In this document: in pieces, positions 17,623 through 25,683 of the stretch | Numbering within the stretch: position 1 is the first letter of the stretch | Layout: every line of letters begins with the position of its first letter | Assembly (NCBI RefSeq): GCF_045689235.1 | Contig: NZ_CP136864.1 | Span: 1-64,000 of the forward strand | From: Congregibacter variabilis | GTDB taxonomy: Bacteria > Pseudomonadota > Gammaproteobacteria > Pseudomonadales > Halieaceae | Length of the DNA: 64,000 nt | Direction of reading: 5' to 3' | Program-made: the position numbers and the translations under genes | The notes under the pieces: model-generated | What the model saw: the letters and a program-made list of their open reading frames with translations, nothing else | What the model was told of the DNA's origin: nothing | The model's database searches: none

Positions 17623-18389
17623 TTCACCCGCAGGCTATCGTTGAGCCTGGGGCGATAATCGCTGAGGGGGTTCATATTGGCCCCTGGTCTTATATTGGCG
17701 CCGAGGTAGAGATAGCGCAGGGTTGCGTGATAGAGCCGCACGTGGTGATCAAGGGGCCGACTAAAGTTGGCGCCGGAACGCACATCTACCAGTTCGCCTC
17801 CGTTGGAGAAGCAACCCCGGATCTTAAGTACCGCGACGAACCGACAAGCTTGATTATCGGTGAGCGCAATACCATCCGCGAAGGTGTCACTATTCATCGC
17901 GGGACTGTTCAGGATCGTGGTGAGACCGTGATTGGCAATGATAATTTGATCATGGCCTACGCGCATATCGGCCATGACAGCGTCATCGGCAATCACACGA
18001 TTTTGGTAAACAACGTGGCTCTGGCGGGTCACGTGTATGTCGACGATTGGGCCATTCTCAGTGGTTATACCCTGGTTCACCAGTTCTGCCGTATTGGCCA
18101 GCACAGTTTCAGTGGAATGCAGACGGCGATTGGCAAGGACGTTCCTGCCTATGTGACGGTGTCTGGCTCTCCTGCAGAAGCAAAGACCATTAATACCGAA
18201 GGCTTGCGTCGCCGTGGCTTTTCGGACTCTGCGGTGAGTCAGTTACGCCGCGCTTTCAAGATCCTTTATCGTCAGAACCTCACACTGGATATTGCCATCC
18301 AGCGGCTCGAGACAATGCTGAGCGACACGCCGGAGGTCAAAGTCCTGATCGACTCTATTCGTGCTTCCGAGCGCGGCATCGTTCGTTAA
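17619..18389 (+). CDS. lpxA: UDP-N-acetylglucosamine acyltransferase
   Basis: First step of lipid A synthesis: O-acylation of UDP-GlcNAc from 3-hydroxyacyl-ACP. The ATG at 17619, overlapping the fabZ stop, gives 256 residues beginning MIHPQAIVEPGAIIAEGVHI. The sequence is a beta-helix of hexapeptide repeats to about residue 190, with TIREGVTIHRGT and the catalytic His in MAYAHIGHDSVIGNH, then GYTLVHQFCRIGQHSF and a helical C-terminal domain (LRRAFKILYRQNLTL). Length and order are normal. Confidence 0.97.
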   Translation: MIHPQAIVEPGAIIAEGVHIGPWSYIGAEVEIAQGCVIEPHVVIKGPTKVGAGTHIYQFASVGEATPDLKYRDEPTSLIIGERNTIREGVTIHRGTVQDRGETVIGNDNLIMAYAHIGHDSVIGNHTILVNNVALAGHVYVDDWAILSGYTLVHQFCRIGQHSFSGMQTAIGKDVPAYVTVSGSPAEAKTINTEGLRRRGFSDSAVSQLRRAFKILYRQNLTLDIAIQRLETMLSDTPEVKVLIDSIRASERGIVR

Positions 18390-19581
18390 AATCCTGAACG
18401 GTTCAGACGCAGATTCACTCTCACGCCCGGGCGATATCCTGCGTGTCGCCATGGTCGCTGGAGAAAGCTCTGGCGACCTGTTGGGTAGTCGTGTCATTCG
18501 ATCTTTGCGAGCGCAGTTTCCGAATCGACAACTGCTGATCGAAGGGATTGGTGGTGAGGCAATGCAGGCTGAGGGTTTTCACAGCCTATATCCCATGGAG
18601 CGCCTTGCGGTCATGGGTTTGATCGAGCCGCTCGGACGATTGCCGGAACTGCTGCGTATTCGTCGTGAGCTCTATAAGCGCTGGAGAGAGTCTCCCCCGG
18701 CTTTTTTTTTAGGCATCGATGCTCCAGACTTTAACCTGGGTTTGGCGCGACGTCTTCGCAAGACTGGATTGCGCACCGCACAGTTGGTGAGCCCCACTGT
18801 ATGGGCGTGGCGTCAGGGACGCGTGCATACTGTTGCCAAGTCCGTAGATAGTCTGCTGTGTTTGTTTCCCTTTGAGCCTGCGCTCTATGACGATGTGTCA
18901 GTTTCTGCGACCTTTGTGGGGCACCCCTTGGTTGCTGAGCTTCGGGATGTCCCTGGCAGAGAGTCCGCGCGGCGCGATTTGGGGATTGATGCCGGAGCAG
19001 TCGTGGTGGCGTTGCTGCCGGGGAGTCGTGGCAGCGAAGTAGCACAATTGGGAGCCTGCCTGATTGAAGCGGGGCGTTTGCTTCGCAGTAGAGATTCCAC
19101 ACGTCAGCTCCTTATGCCTGCTGCCAACGATGAGCGTATGGAGCAGTGCCGCGAGCTCCTGCGGGGCGCGGGAGCGGAATCTGAAGTGCATCTCCTTAAA
19201 GCCTGCTCCCGGGAAGCGATGATTGCGGCGGATGTTGTGGTTCTGGCTTCTGGAACCGCGACCTTGGAGGCCATGCTCCTTCAGCGCCCCATGGTTATTG
19301 CCTACCGTGTTGCAAAAACGTCCTGGGCGCTTATGTCCCGATTGGCTTTGACGCCTTTCGTGGGCCTGCCGAACATTCTCGCTGGCGGCCCGGTGGTGCC
19401 AGAACTCTTGCAGGATGCTTTGTCGCCTGCTGCGCTTGCACTGGAAGCCGAGATTCTACTCACGGAGGGTGAGCGGCAGGTCGCCGAGCTACAGCCGTCA
19501 CTGCTTTCGCTGGAACGTGACTTTGATGCAGCTGTGGGCGAAGCTCTGGCAGACTTACTCAAATCCCGAGAGTCTGTTTGA
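18361..19581 (+). CDS. lpxB: Lipid-A-disaccharide synthase
   Basis: Peripheral inner-membrane glycosyltransferase joining lipid X and UDP-2,3-diacylglucosamine into the tetra-acyl disaccharide of lipid A. The 406-residue sequence has VAMVAGESSGDLLGSRVIRS, FLGIDAPDFNLGLAR, VSPTVWAWRQGRV, LLPGSRGSEV and LASGTATLEAMLLQRPMVI, the LpxB signatures in order. The GTG at 18361 overlaps the lpxA end by 29 bp. The only later start in frame (ATG 18451) would cut the first beta strand, so the GTG is preferred; about 25 residues of leader are then unusual. Confidence 0.95.
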   Translation: MLPSAASFVKILNGSDADSLSRPGDILRVAMVAGESSGDLLGSRVIRSLRAQFPNRQLLIEGIGGEAMQAEGFHSLYPMERLAVMGLIEPLGRLPELLRIRRELYKRWRESPPAFFLGIDAPDFNLGLARRLRKTGLRTAQLVSPTVWAWRQGRVHTVAKSVDSLLCLFPFEPALYDDVSVSATFVGHPLVAELRDVPGRESARRDLGIDAGAVVVALLPGSRGSEVAQLGACLIEAGRLLRSRDSTRQLLMPAANDERMEQCRELLRGAGAESEVHLLKACSREAMIAADVVVLASGTATLEAMLLQRPMVIAYRVAKTSWALMSRLALTPFVGLPNILAGGPVVPELLQDALSPAALALEAEILLTEGERQVAELQPSLLSLERDFDAAVGEALADLLKSRESV

Positions 19582-20195
19582 TGGCGCTTGATGACTGGGA
19601 ACGGGCACTGGCAAAGCTGCCTGCAGACGCCTGCATCGTTGGCGTAGACGAGGTGGGTCGCGGTCCTTTGGCTGGAGATGTGGTTGCCGCAGCAGCTGTA
19701 CTCAATACAGAGGATCATATTGAGGGTTTGGCGGATTCCAAAAAGCTATCGGCCAAGCGTCGGGAGGTTCTTTCCGAGCAGTTATATTTGCGGGCCCACG
19801 GTGTTGCTCTGGGACGTGCCATCCCGCAGGAAATTGATGATCTCAATATACTACAGGCCAGTTTGCTCGCGATGTGGCGTGCGGTAGATGCTCTGGGCGT
19901 GACCCCGGATCTGGTGCTGGTGGACGGTAGGCAGTTACCCGCTTGGAACTACCCCAGCATTGCAGTGATAAAAGGAGATTCGCGAGTCCCTCAAATAGCC
20001 GCGGCGTCTATCGTTGCTAAAGTGGCCCGAGATCGTTACATGTGCGAGCAGCACGAGCTGTGGCCGATGTATGGTTTTGCTGCTCATAAGGGTTATCCCA
20101 CAGCTGTGCACCTGGCGGCGCTACAAGAGCATGGTGTGTGTCCTGTGCATCGTCGTAGCTTTGCGCCGGTGCGCGCCGTGATGAAAGGAGTTTAG
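19581..20195 (+). CDS. rnhB: Ribonuclease HII
   Basis: Removes misincorporated ribonucleotides and RNA in RNA-DNA hybrids. The ATG at 19581, sharing one base with the lpxB stop, gives 204 residues. The acidic active site is visible: VGVDEVGRGPLAGDVVAAA, LADSKKLSAKRRE, VDGRQLP, and the conserved KGDSRVPQIAAASIVAKVAR. The C-terminal YGFAAHKGYPTAVH is typical. It is wedged between lpxB and dnaE, the common order. Confidence 0.96.
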   Translation: MALDDWERALAKLPADACIVGVDEVGRGPLAGDVVAAAAVLNTEDHIEGLADSKKLSAKRREVLSEQLYLRAHGVALGRAIPQEIDDLNILQASLLAMWRAVDALGVTPDLVLVDGRQLPAWNYPSIAVIKGDSRVPQIAAASIVAKVARDRYMCEQHELWPMYGFAAHKGYPTAVHLAALQEHGVCPVHRRSFAPVRAVMKGV

Positions 20196-20198
20196 AGT

Positions 20199-23100
20199 TT
20201 GTCCGATTTTGTTCATCTACGCGTTCATAGCGAATATTCGCTGAAGGACGGTCTGGTTCGAATAAAGAGTCTTGCGGCGCGCGTAGCAGAGCTCGAAATG
20301 CCCGCTGTAGCGGTCACTGATGTTTGTAATTTTTACGGTCTGATCAAGTTTCACAAAGCGGCGGTGAGTGCCGGCGTAAAGCCCATCTTCGGTGCTGACG
20401 TGTGGGTTACCGATAGCTTGAAGAGCGACGAGGCTCACCCACTGTGCTTGCTCGTGATGAATCCTACGGGTTATCACAATCTTACGCGGCTGCTGTCGCG
20501 GGCTTATCGTGAGGGGCAAACCCTTGATGGGCCGCGAGTGCTCTGGGAGTGGCTCGACGAGGCGGGAGAGGGGCTTTTGGCGCTGTCCTGTGGTGCAGCT
20601 GGGGAGGTTGGACAGGCGCTGGTTAACGAAAAACTCGATCTTGCCAGGCAGCGTATTGAGCGCTGCCTGGGGGTATTTCCCGGACGCTTCTATCTGGAGT
20701 TACATCGGACAGGTCGTGTGGGTGACGAGGAGCACGTGCATGCCGCTCTTGAGCTGGCTGCACAGTACAACTGCCCGGTGGTCGCAACCAACGACGTGCG
20801 GTTTATTGATGCGAGTGAGTTTGAAGCCCATGAAGCGCGGGTGTGTATCGCCGAAAGCCGCGTGCTGGATGATCCTCGCCGACAGCGCCGCTACAGTCAG
20901 GAGCAATACCTGCGTTCGAGCAAAGAGATGCTCGAGCTGTTTGAGGACATTCCGGAAGCCTTGGAAAACACTGTGGCTATCGCGCGCCGCTGTTCCATGG
21001 AGATGGAGCTAGGGCGCGTATGCCTGCCGGAATATCCCGTTCCTGACGGGATGACCATGGATACCTTTTTCAGGGAAAGTGCGCATCGAGGTCTGGATGA
21101 GCGTTTGTTGTCACTGCAGATTCACAATCGTGAAAATGCCCAGCAGCTTGAAAAGGAATATCGAGATCGCCTGGATTTCGAACTGGACACGATTATTTCC
21201 ATGGGGTTTCCGGGCTACTTCCTGATTGTTATGGATTTTATCCGCTGGGCTAAAGAGCGCGGTATTCCCGTGGGGCCTGGACGCGGGTCCGGTGCCGGCT
21301 CTCTTGTGGCTTACTCAATGTCCATCACCGACCTCGACCCTATGGAATACGAGTTGCTGTTCGAGCGATTCCTGAACCCTGAGCGGGTCTCCATGCCGGA
21401 CTTTGACGTCGATTTTTGTATGGAACGCCGGGACGAGGTGATTGATTACGTTGCTGAGCGTTACGGGCGCGAAGCGGTATCCCAGATCATCACCTTTGGC
21501 ACCTTGGCCGCCAAGGCGGTGGTCCGTGATGTTGCTCGGGTGCAGGGTAAGTCCTACGGCCTGGGCGACAGGTTGTCCAAAATGATTCCCTTTGAAGTGG
21601 GGATGACGCTACAAAAGGCGATTGAACAGGAGGAGAGTCTTCAGCAGTTTCTTCGGGATGATGGAGAGGCCCAGGAAATCTGGGATATGGCTGTTCAGCT
21701 CGAGGGCATAACCCGAAACGTCGGCAAGCATGCCGGTGGTGTGGTTATTGCGCCCTCGGAGCTTACGGACTTTTCGGCGCTGTACTGTGACGGTGAGGGC
21801 GCCGGACTGGTCACCCAGTTCGACAAGAATGATGTAGAAGATGCAGGGCTTGTAAAGTTTGACTTCCTGGGTCTGCGCACGCTCACGATCATCGACTGGG
21901 CGCAGGGAATGATCAACGAGATTCGGGCACGGCGGGATGAGCCGCCTCTGGATGTCAATCAGATTCCTCTGGATGATCACGCGTCCTTTGAGTTGCTCCG
22001 TTCGGCGGAGACCACCGCGGTTTTCCAGCTCGAATCTCGGGGCATGAAAGAGCTAATCGCGCGCCTGAGACCCGACAGCTTTGAGGACATTATTGCGCTC
22101 GTTGCGCTGTATCGACCGGGCCCCTTGCAATCGGGGATGGTTGACAACTTCATTGACCGCAAGCACGGTCGGGAGAAGGTGTCCTATCCGGATGCGGATT
22201 ATCAGCATGAACTTCTGAAACCGGTTCTGGAGCCCACCTACGGCATTATTCTGTATCAGGAACAGGTAATGCAGATTGCGCAGATTCTCGCCGGCTACAC
22301 CCTGGGCGGCGCGGACTTGCTTCGCCGGGCCATGGGCAAGAAAAAGCCCGAAGAGATGGCCAAGCAGCGCTCTGTATTTGCTGCTGGTGCGGCCGACAAA
22401 GGCGTGGATGCTGATTTGGCAACCAAGCTGTTTGATCTGGTAGAAAAGTTTGCCGGCTATGGTTTTAACAAGTCGCACTCGGCCGCCTATGCGCTGGTGT
22501 CATATCAGACTGCATGGCTGAAGAGTCATTACCCCGCTGCGTTTATGGCGGCGGTGATGAGTTCTGAACTCGATAACACCGATAAGATTGTGGTCTTCAT
22601 TGAAGAGTGTCGGCGCATGGGACTTAGCGTGCGCCTCCCGGACGTGAATGAGGGCCGATATATGTTCACCGTTAGCGAGGCGGGCGAAATTGTCTATGGT
22701 CTGGGTGCCATCAAGGGCTTGGGCGAAGGGCCGGTCTCGGGGCTTCTTGAGAGTCGTGAGGAGCACGGTCCTTTTCATGATCTGTTCGATTTTTGTGCCA
22801 GGACAGATCCGAGAAAACTTAATCGCAAAGCCCTGGAGGCGTTGGTACGTAGCGGGGCCTTTGACTCGCTGGGCACAGATCGCTGGATATTGCTTGGTGG
22901 TATTGACGACGCGCTACGCGCAGCCGAGCAAAATGCCGCTAACCGCGATGCCGGCATGGTCGACCTGTTTGGCGAGACAGTACAGGCGAGCCGAGAGCAG
23001 GGTGATCCCTATGCGGAGCTGCGGCACATCCGGCCCTGGACTGATCGAGAGAGACTGCAGGGCGAGCGCGATACGCTCGGCTTGTATGTAACAGGGCATC

Positions 23101-23705
23101 CTATAGACAGCTGCGAAGAGGAGATACGTCGCTTTGTGCCCCAGCGACTGGCTGACCTGCGCCCCGATAACCGCGGTAATTGTCGTGTAGCCGGACTTAT
23201 CTTAAGTATGCGCGCCATGAAGAGCTCCCGGGGATCCATGGCGGTGTTTGTGTTGGATGACCGCAGTGCACGACTGGAAGCTACGGCTTATTCGGAGGTT
23301 TATCAGCAATACCGCGAGTTGCTTGTCAAAGATCAGATTGTTATTGCTGAAGGACGCCTTTCTCAGGATGATCGCAGCGGTGCTACGGTAATGCGGGTTT
23401 CGGCTTTGCACAGCCTTGCCGATGAACGCGAGAGGTTGGCATCCGGACTGACGCTGCATGTGGACGCATCTGAGGTGAACGATCGTTTTCGGGAGTTTCT
23501 TCGGGAGCTTTTATCCAGTGCGCCCGGCCAGTGCCCCGTGCGCCTGCGTTATCACCAGGGCCGGCAGAGCGCATCCCTGCTGCTGGGCCAGCAATGGCGT
23601 GTCTCACCCAGCGAAGAGTTACTGGAGGAATTGCGCCGGGAGTTGGGGGGCGATAGGGTAAAGCTTGCTTTTGATCAAAAACACAGCGTAGGAGAATTAC
23701 ATTGA
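20199..23705 (+). CDS. dnaE: DNA polymerase III subunit alpha
   Basis: Replicative polymerase of the C family. The 1168 residues match the usual length. It begins with the PHP domain (FVHLRVHSEYSLKDGL), followed by the palm with GPGRGSGAGSLVAYSM and the catalytic PDFDVDFCM, fingers with GFNKSHSAAYALVSYQTAW, the beta-clamp-binding and OB-fold region (about residues 990-1070), and a C-terminal tau-binding domain. The start is TTG at 20199 with AAAGGAG 8 bp upstream. The stop overlaps the next gene by TTGA. In E. coli accA follows dnaE; here it does not. Confidence 0.97.
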   Translation: MSDFVHLRVHSEYSLKDGLVRIKSLAARVAELEMPAVAVTDVCNFYGLIKFHKAAVSAGVKPIFGADVWVTDSLKSDEAHPLCLLVMNPTGYHNLTRLLSRAYREGQTLDGPRVLWEWLDEAGEGLLALSCGAAGEVGQALVNEKLDLARQRIERCLGVFPGRFYLELHRTGRVGDEEHVHAALELAAQYNCPVVATNDVRFIDASEFEAHEARVCIAESRVLDDPRRQRRYSQEQYLRSSKEMLELFEDIPEALENTVAIARRCSMEMELGRVCLPEYPVPDGMTMDTFFRESAHRGLDERLLSLQIHNRENAQQLEKEYRDRLDFELDTIISMGFPGYFLIVMDFIRWAKERGIPVGPGRGSGAGSLVAYSMSITDLDPMEYELLFERFLNPERVSMPDFDVDFCMERRDEVIDYVAERYGREAVSQIITFGTLAAKAVVRDVARVQGKSYGLGDRLSKMIPFEVGMTLQKAIEQEESLQQFLRDDGEAQEIWDMAVQLEGITRNVGKHAGGVVIAPSELTDFSALYCDGEGAGLVTQFDKNDVEDAGLVKFDFLGLRTLTIIDWAQGMINEIRARRDEPPLDVNQIPLDDHASFELLRSAETTAVFQLESRGMKELIARLRPDSFEDIIALVALYRPGPLQSGMVDNFIDRKHGREKVSYPDADYQHELLKPVLEPTYGIILYQEQVMQIAQILAGYTLGGADLLRRAMGKKKPEEMAKQRSVFAAGAADKGVDADLATKLFDLVEKFAGYGFNKSHSAAYALVSYQTAWLKSHYPAAFMAAVMSSELDNTDKIVVFIEECRRMGLSVRLPDVNEGRYMFTVSEAGEIVYGLGAIKGLGEGPVSGLLESREEHGPFHDLFDFCARTDPRKLNRKALEALVRSGAFDSLGTDRWILLGGIDDALRAAEQNAANRDAGMVDLFGETVQASREQGDPYAELRHIRPWTDRERLQGERDTLGLYVTGHPIDSCEEEIRRFVPQRLADLRPDNRGNCRVAGLILSMRAMKSSRGSMAVFVLDDRSARLEATAYSEVYQQYRELLVKDQIVIAEGRLSQDDRSGATVMRVSALHSLADERERLASGLTLHVDASEVNDRFREFLRELLSSAPGQCPVRLRYHQGRQSASLLLGQQWRVSPSEELLEELRRELGGDRVKLAFDQKHSVGELH

Positions 23706-24022
23706 GCAACACTGACGAACATTTAGATGCTATTCCCACAGAGCTGACTAACGACATTGAAGCGGCTGTGTTTCGGCGTCTTTTGGAACACCTGGATGCC
23801 AACAAACAAGTGCAAAATATTGATCTGATGAACCTTGCGGCCTTTTGCCGCAACTGTTTATCGAAGTGGTATGTGGCGGCGGCCGAAGAAAAGGGCGTCA
23901 GCGTTGACTATGAAGCGGCGCGAGAACGTGTTTACGGAATGCCGTATGCCCAGTGGAAGGCGCAGTATCAGAAAGAAGCGAGCCCCGAGCAACTGGCTCA
24001 ATTTCAGGCGCAGCAGCAGTAG
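23702..24022 (+). CDS. DUF1244 family protein
   Basis: A 106-residue cytoplasmic protein of unknown function. The core, about residues 18-90, contains VQNIDLMNLAAFCRNCLSKW followed by YVAAAEEKG and YGMPYAQWKAQYQ, which I recognise as the DUF1244 family widespread in Proteobacteria. A conserved CxxC in FCRNCL might bind metal. The TTG start sits inside the dnaE stop (TTGA), so translation should be coupled to the polymerase subunit. No membrane segment or signal is seen; the C-terminus is Gln-rich. Confidence 0.85.
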   Translation: MSNTDEHLDAIPTELTNDIEAAVFRRLLEHLDANKQVQNIDLMNLAAFCRNCLSKWYVAAAEEKGVSVDYEAARERVYGMPYAQWKAQYQKEASPEQLAQFQAQQQ

Positions 24023-24097
24023 GAGTTAACGGAGTCGACGAACTCCAAGTCAGGTTTTTGTGTGATTTCAAGAACGTCTAATAAAAAGGAGATTGTT

Positions 24098-25633
24098 ATG
24101 CATAGTTTTGCGCGATTGCGCGCTTTACTGGGAGTCGCCGCCCTCATGGGTTTGGCAAGCGCCGGTCAGGCCGCGGATCAGCCTAATATTCTCGTTATCT
24201 GGGGAGACGATATCGGTATCACCAATATCAGCGCCTATGGTGACGGGATCATGGGTTACCGCACCCCCAATATTGATCGTATAGCCGACGAAGGCGTTCG
24301 TTTTACCGACTACTATGGTGATCAGAGTTGCACAGCAGGTCGCTCCAGTTTTATCACGGGTCAATCTCCTCTGCGTACCGGCCTGTCAAAGGTTGGGCAG
24401 CCTGGTGCAACCCTCGGTCTGCAGGACCGCGATATCACCATCGCTGAAGTGCTGAAGACCAAGGGCTATGCCACGGGGCAGTTCGGTAAAAACCACCTGG
24501 GTGACAAGGATGAGTTTCTGCCGACGAATCATGGCTTTGATGAATTTTTTGGCAATCTCTATCACTTGAATGCCGAAGAAGAGCCGGAAGATGAAGATTA
24601 TCCCGAGGAGGCGTGGTTTCAGCAGCGCTTCAGCCCGCGAGGTGTGATTCGTTCCTACGCTGACGGTCGTATCGAAGATACGGGCCCACTTACGCGCAAG
24701 CGCATGGAAACCGCCGATGAGGAATTTGTTGACGCAGCGAGGGCTTTTATTGACCGCAGCGTTGCGGATGACAAGCCATTCTTTGTGTGGGTGAACACTA
24801 CAGGCATGCACTTTAGAACGCATCGGGCCGACAAGCATAAGGGGAAGTCAGGGCAAGGCTTTTACAACGACGTCATGGTCGCTCATGACGAACTCGTGGG
24901 TTCCTTGCTCGATCAACTTGATGCCCTCGACATTGCAGACGACACCATCGTCATGTATTCAACGGATAATGGCGTGCACTACAACACTTGGCCCGACGCA
25001 GGCATCACGCCTTTTCGGAGCGAGAAAAACTCCAATTGGGAGGGAGCTTATCGTGTCCCTGCGATGGTTCGCTGGCCCAAGGAAATAGCCGCAGGTCAGG
25101 TGTCGACGGAGATCATGTCGCACCTCGACTGGATGCCCACTTTAGCCGCGGCTGCCGGAGAAACAGATCTCAAGGAGCGGTTGCTCAGTGGCACCAGAGT
25201 CGGGACTAAGACCGCGAAACTTCACTTGGATGGCTATAATTTTTTACCCTACTTAATTGGAGAGCAGGAGCAGGGTCCTCGAAAGAGCTTTATCTATATC
25301 AATGACATTGGAGCGCCGGTGGCGGTGCGTTTTGGCGACTGGAAATCAGTGTATGCCGAAAATCGTGCAAAGACCCTGGCGCTCTGGGCAGAGCCCTTTG
25401 TAACACTACGGCTCCCGAAGCTCTTCCATCTACGTCGAGACCCTTACGAGCGTGCCGATCACAACTCGAATACTTATTGGGATTGGTATGTGGATAAAGC
25501 GGCTCAAATGTATATGGGAGGTGCGGTAATGCAGCAGTTTCTCATGACCTTTGAGAAGTATCCGCCGAGCCAAAGGCCGGACTCCTGGTCCATTGATAAG
25601 CTCACAGACATGTATTTAAAGTTTGAGGAGTAA
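24098..25633 (+). CDS. Secreted sulfatase (arylsulfatase type, Cys-class)
   Basis: Hydrolyses a sulfate ester, probably in the periplasm, on an unknown substrate (in marine bacteria often a polysaccharide or aryl sulfate). The ATG at 24098 follows AAAAGGAG and gives 511 residues with a signal peptide ending near AGQAADQ. The metal site starts at ILVIWGDDIG (Asp37, Asp38). The sulfatase signature CTAGRSSFITGQ (Cys78) is the type whose Cys becomes formylglycine, so a formylglycine-generating enzyme must be encoded elsewhere. STDNGVHYNTWPD gives the C-terminal metal ligands. It stands alone, ahead of a two-way terminator. Confidence 0.9.
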   Translation: MHSFARLRALLGVAALMGLASAGQAADQPNILVIWGDDIGITNISAYGDGIMGYRTPNIDRIADEGVRFTDYYGDQSCTAGRSSFITGQSPLRTGLSKVGQPGATLGLQDRDITIAEVLKTKGYATGQFGKNHLGDKDEFLPTNHGFDEFFGNLYHLNAEEEPEDEDYPEEAWFQQRFSPRGVIRSYADGRIEDTGPLTRKRMETADEEFVDAARAFIDRSVADDKPFFVWVNTTGMHFRTHRADKHKGKSGQGFYNDVMVAHDELVGSLLDQLDALDIADDTIVMYSTDNGVHYNTWPDAGITPFRSEKNSNWEGAYRVPAMVRWPKEIAAGQVSTEIMSHLDWMPTLAAAAGETDLKERLLSGTRVGTKTAKLHLDGYNFLPYLIGEQEQGPRKSFIYINDIGAPVAVRFGDWKSVYAENRAKTLALWAEPFVTLRLPKLFHLRRDPYERADHNSNTYWDWYVDKAAQMYMGGAVMQQFLMTFEKYPPSQRPDSWSIDKLTDMYLKFEE

Positions 25634-25634
25634 G

Positions 25635-25665
25635 AAAAAAGCCGCGTTAAAACGCGGCTTTTTTT
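25635..25665. terminator. Bidirectional terminator between sulfatase and RND gene
   Basis: Six A, GCCGCG (25641-25646), TTAAAA, CGCGGC (25653-25658), then seven T. It works in both directions, for the sulfatase reading right and the RND gene reading left. Confidence 0.85.
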
Positions 25666-25683
25666 GTCTTGCGGTTCGGTAGC

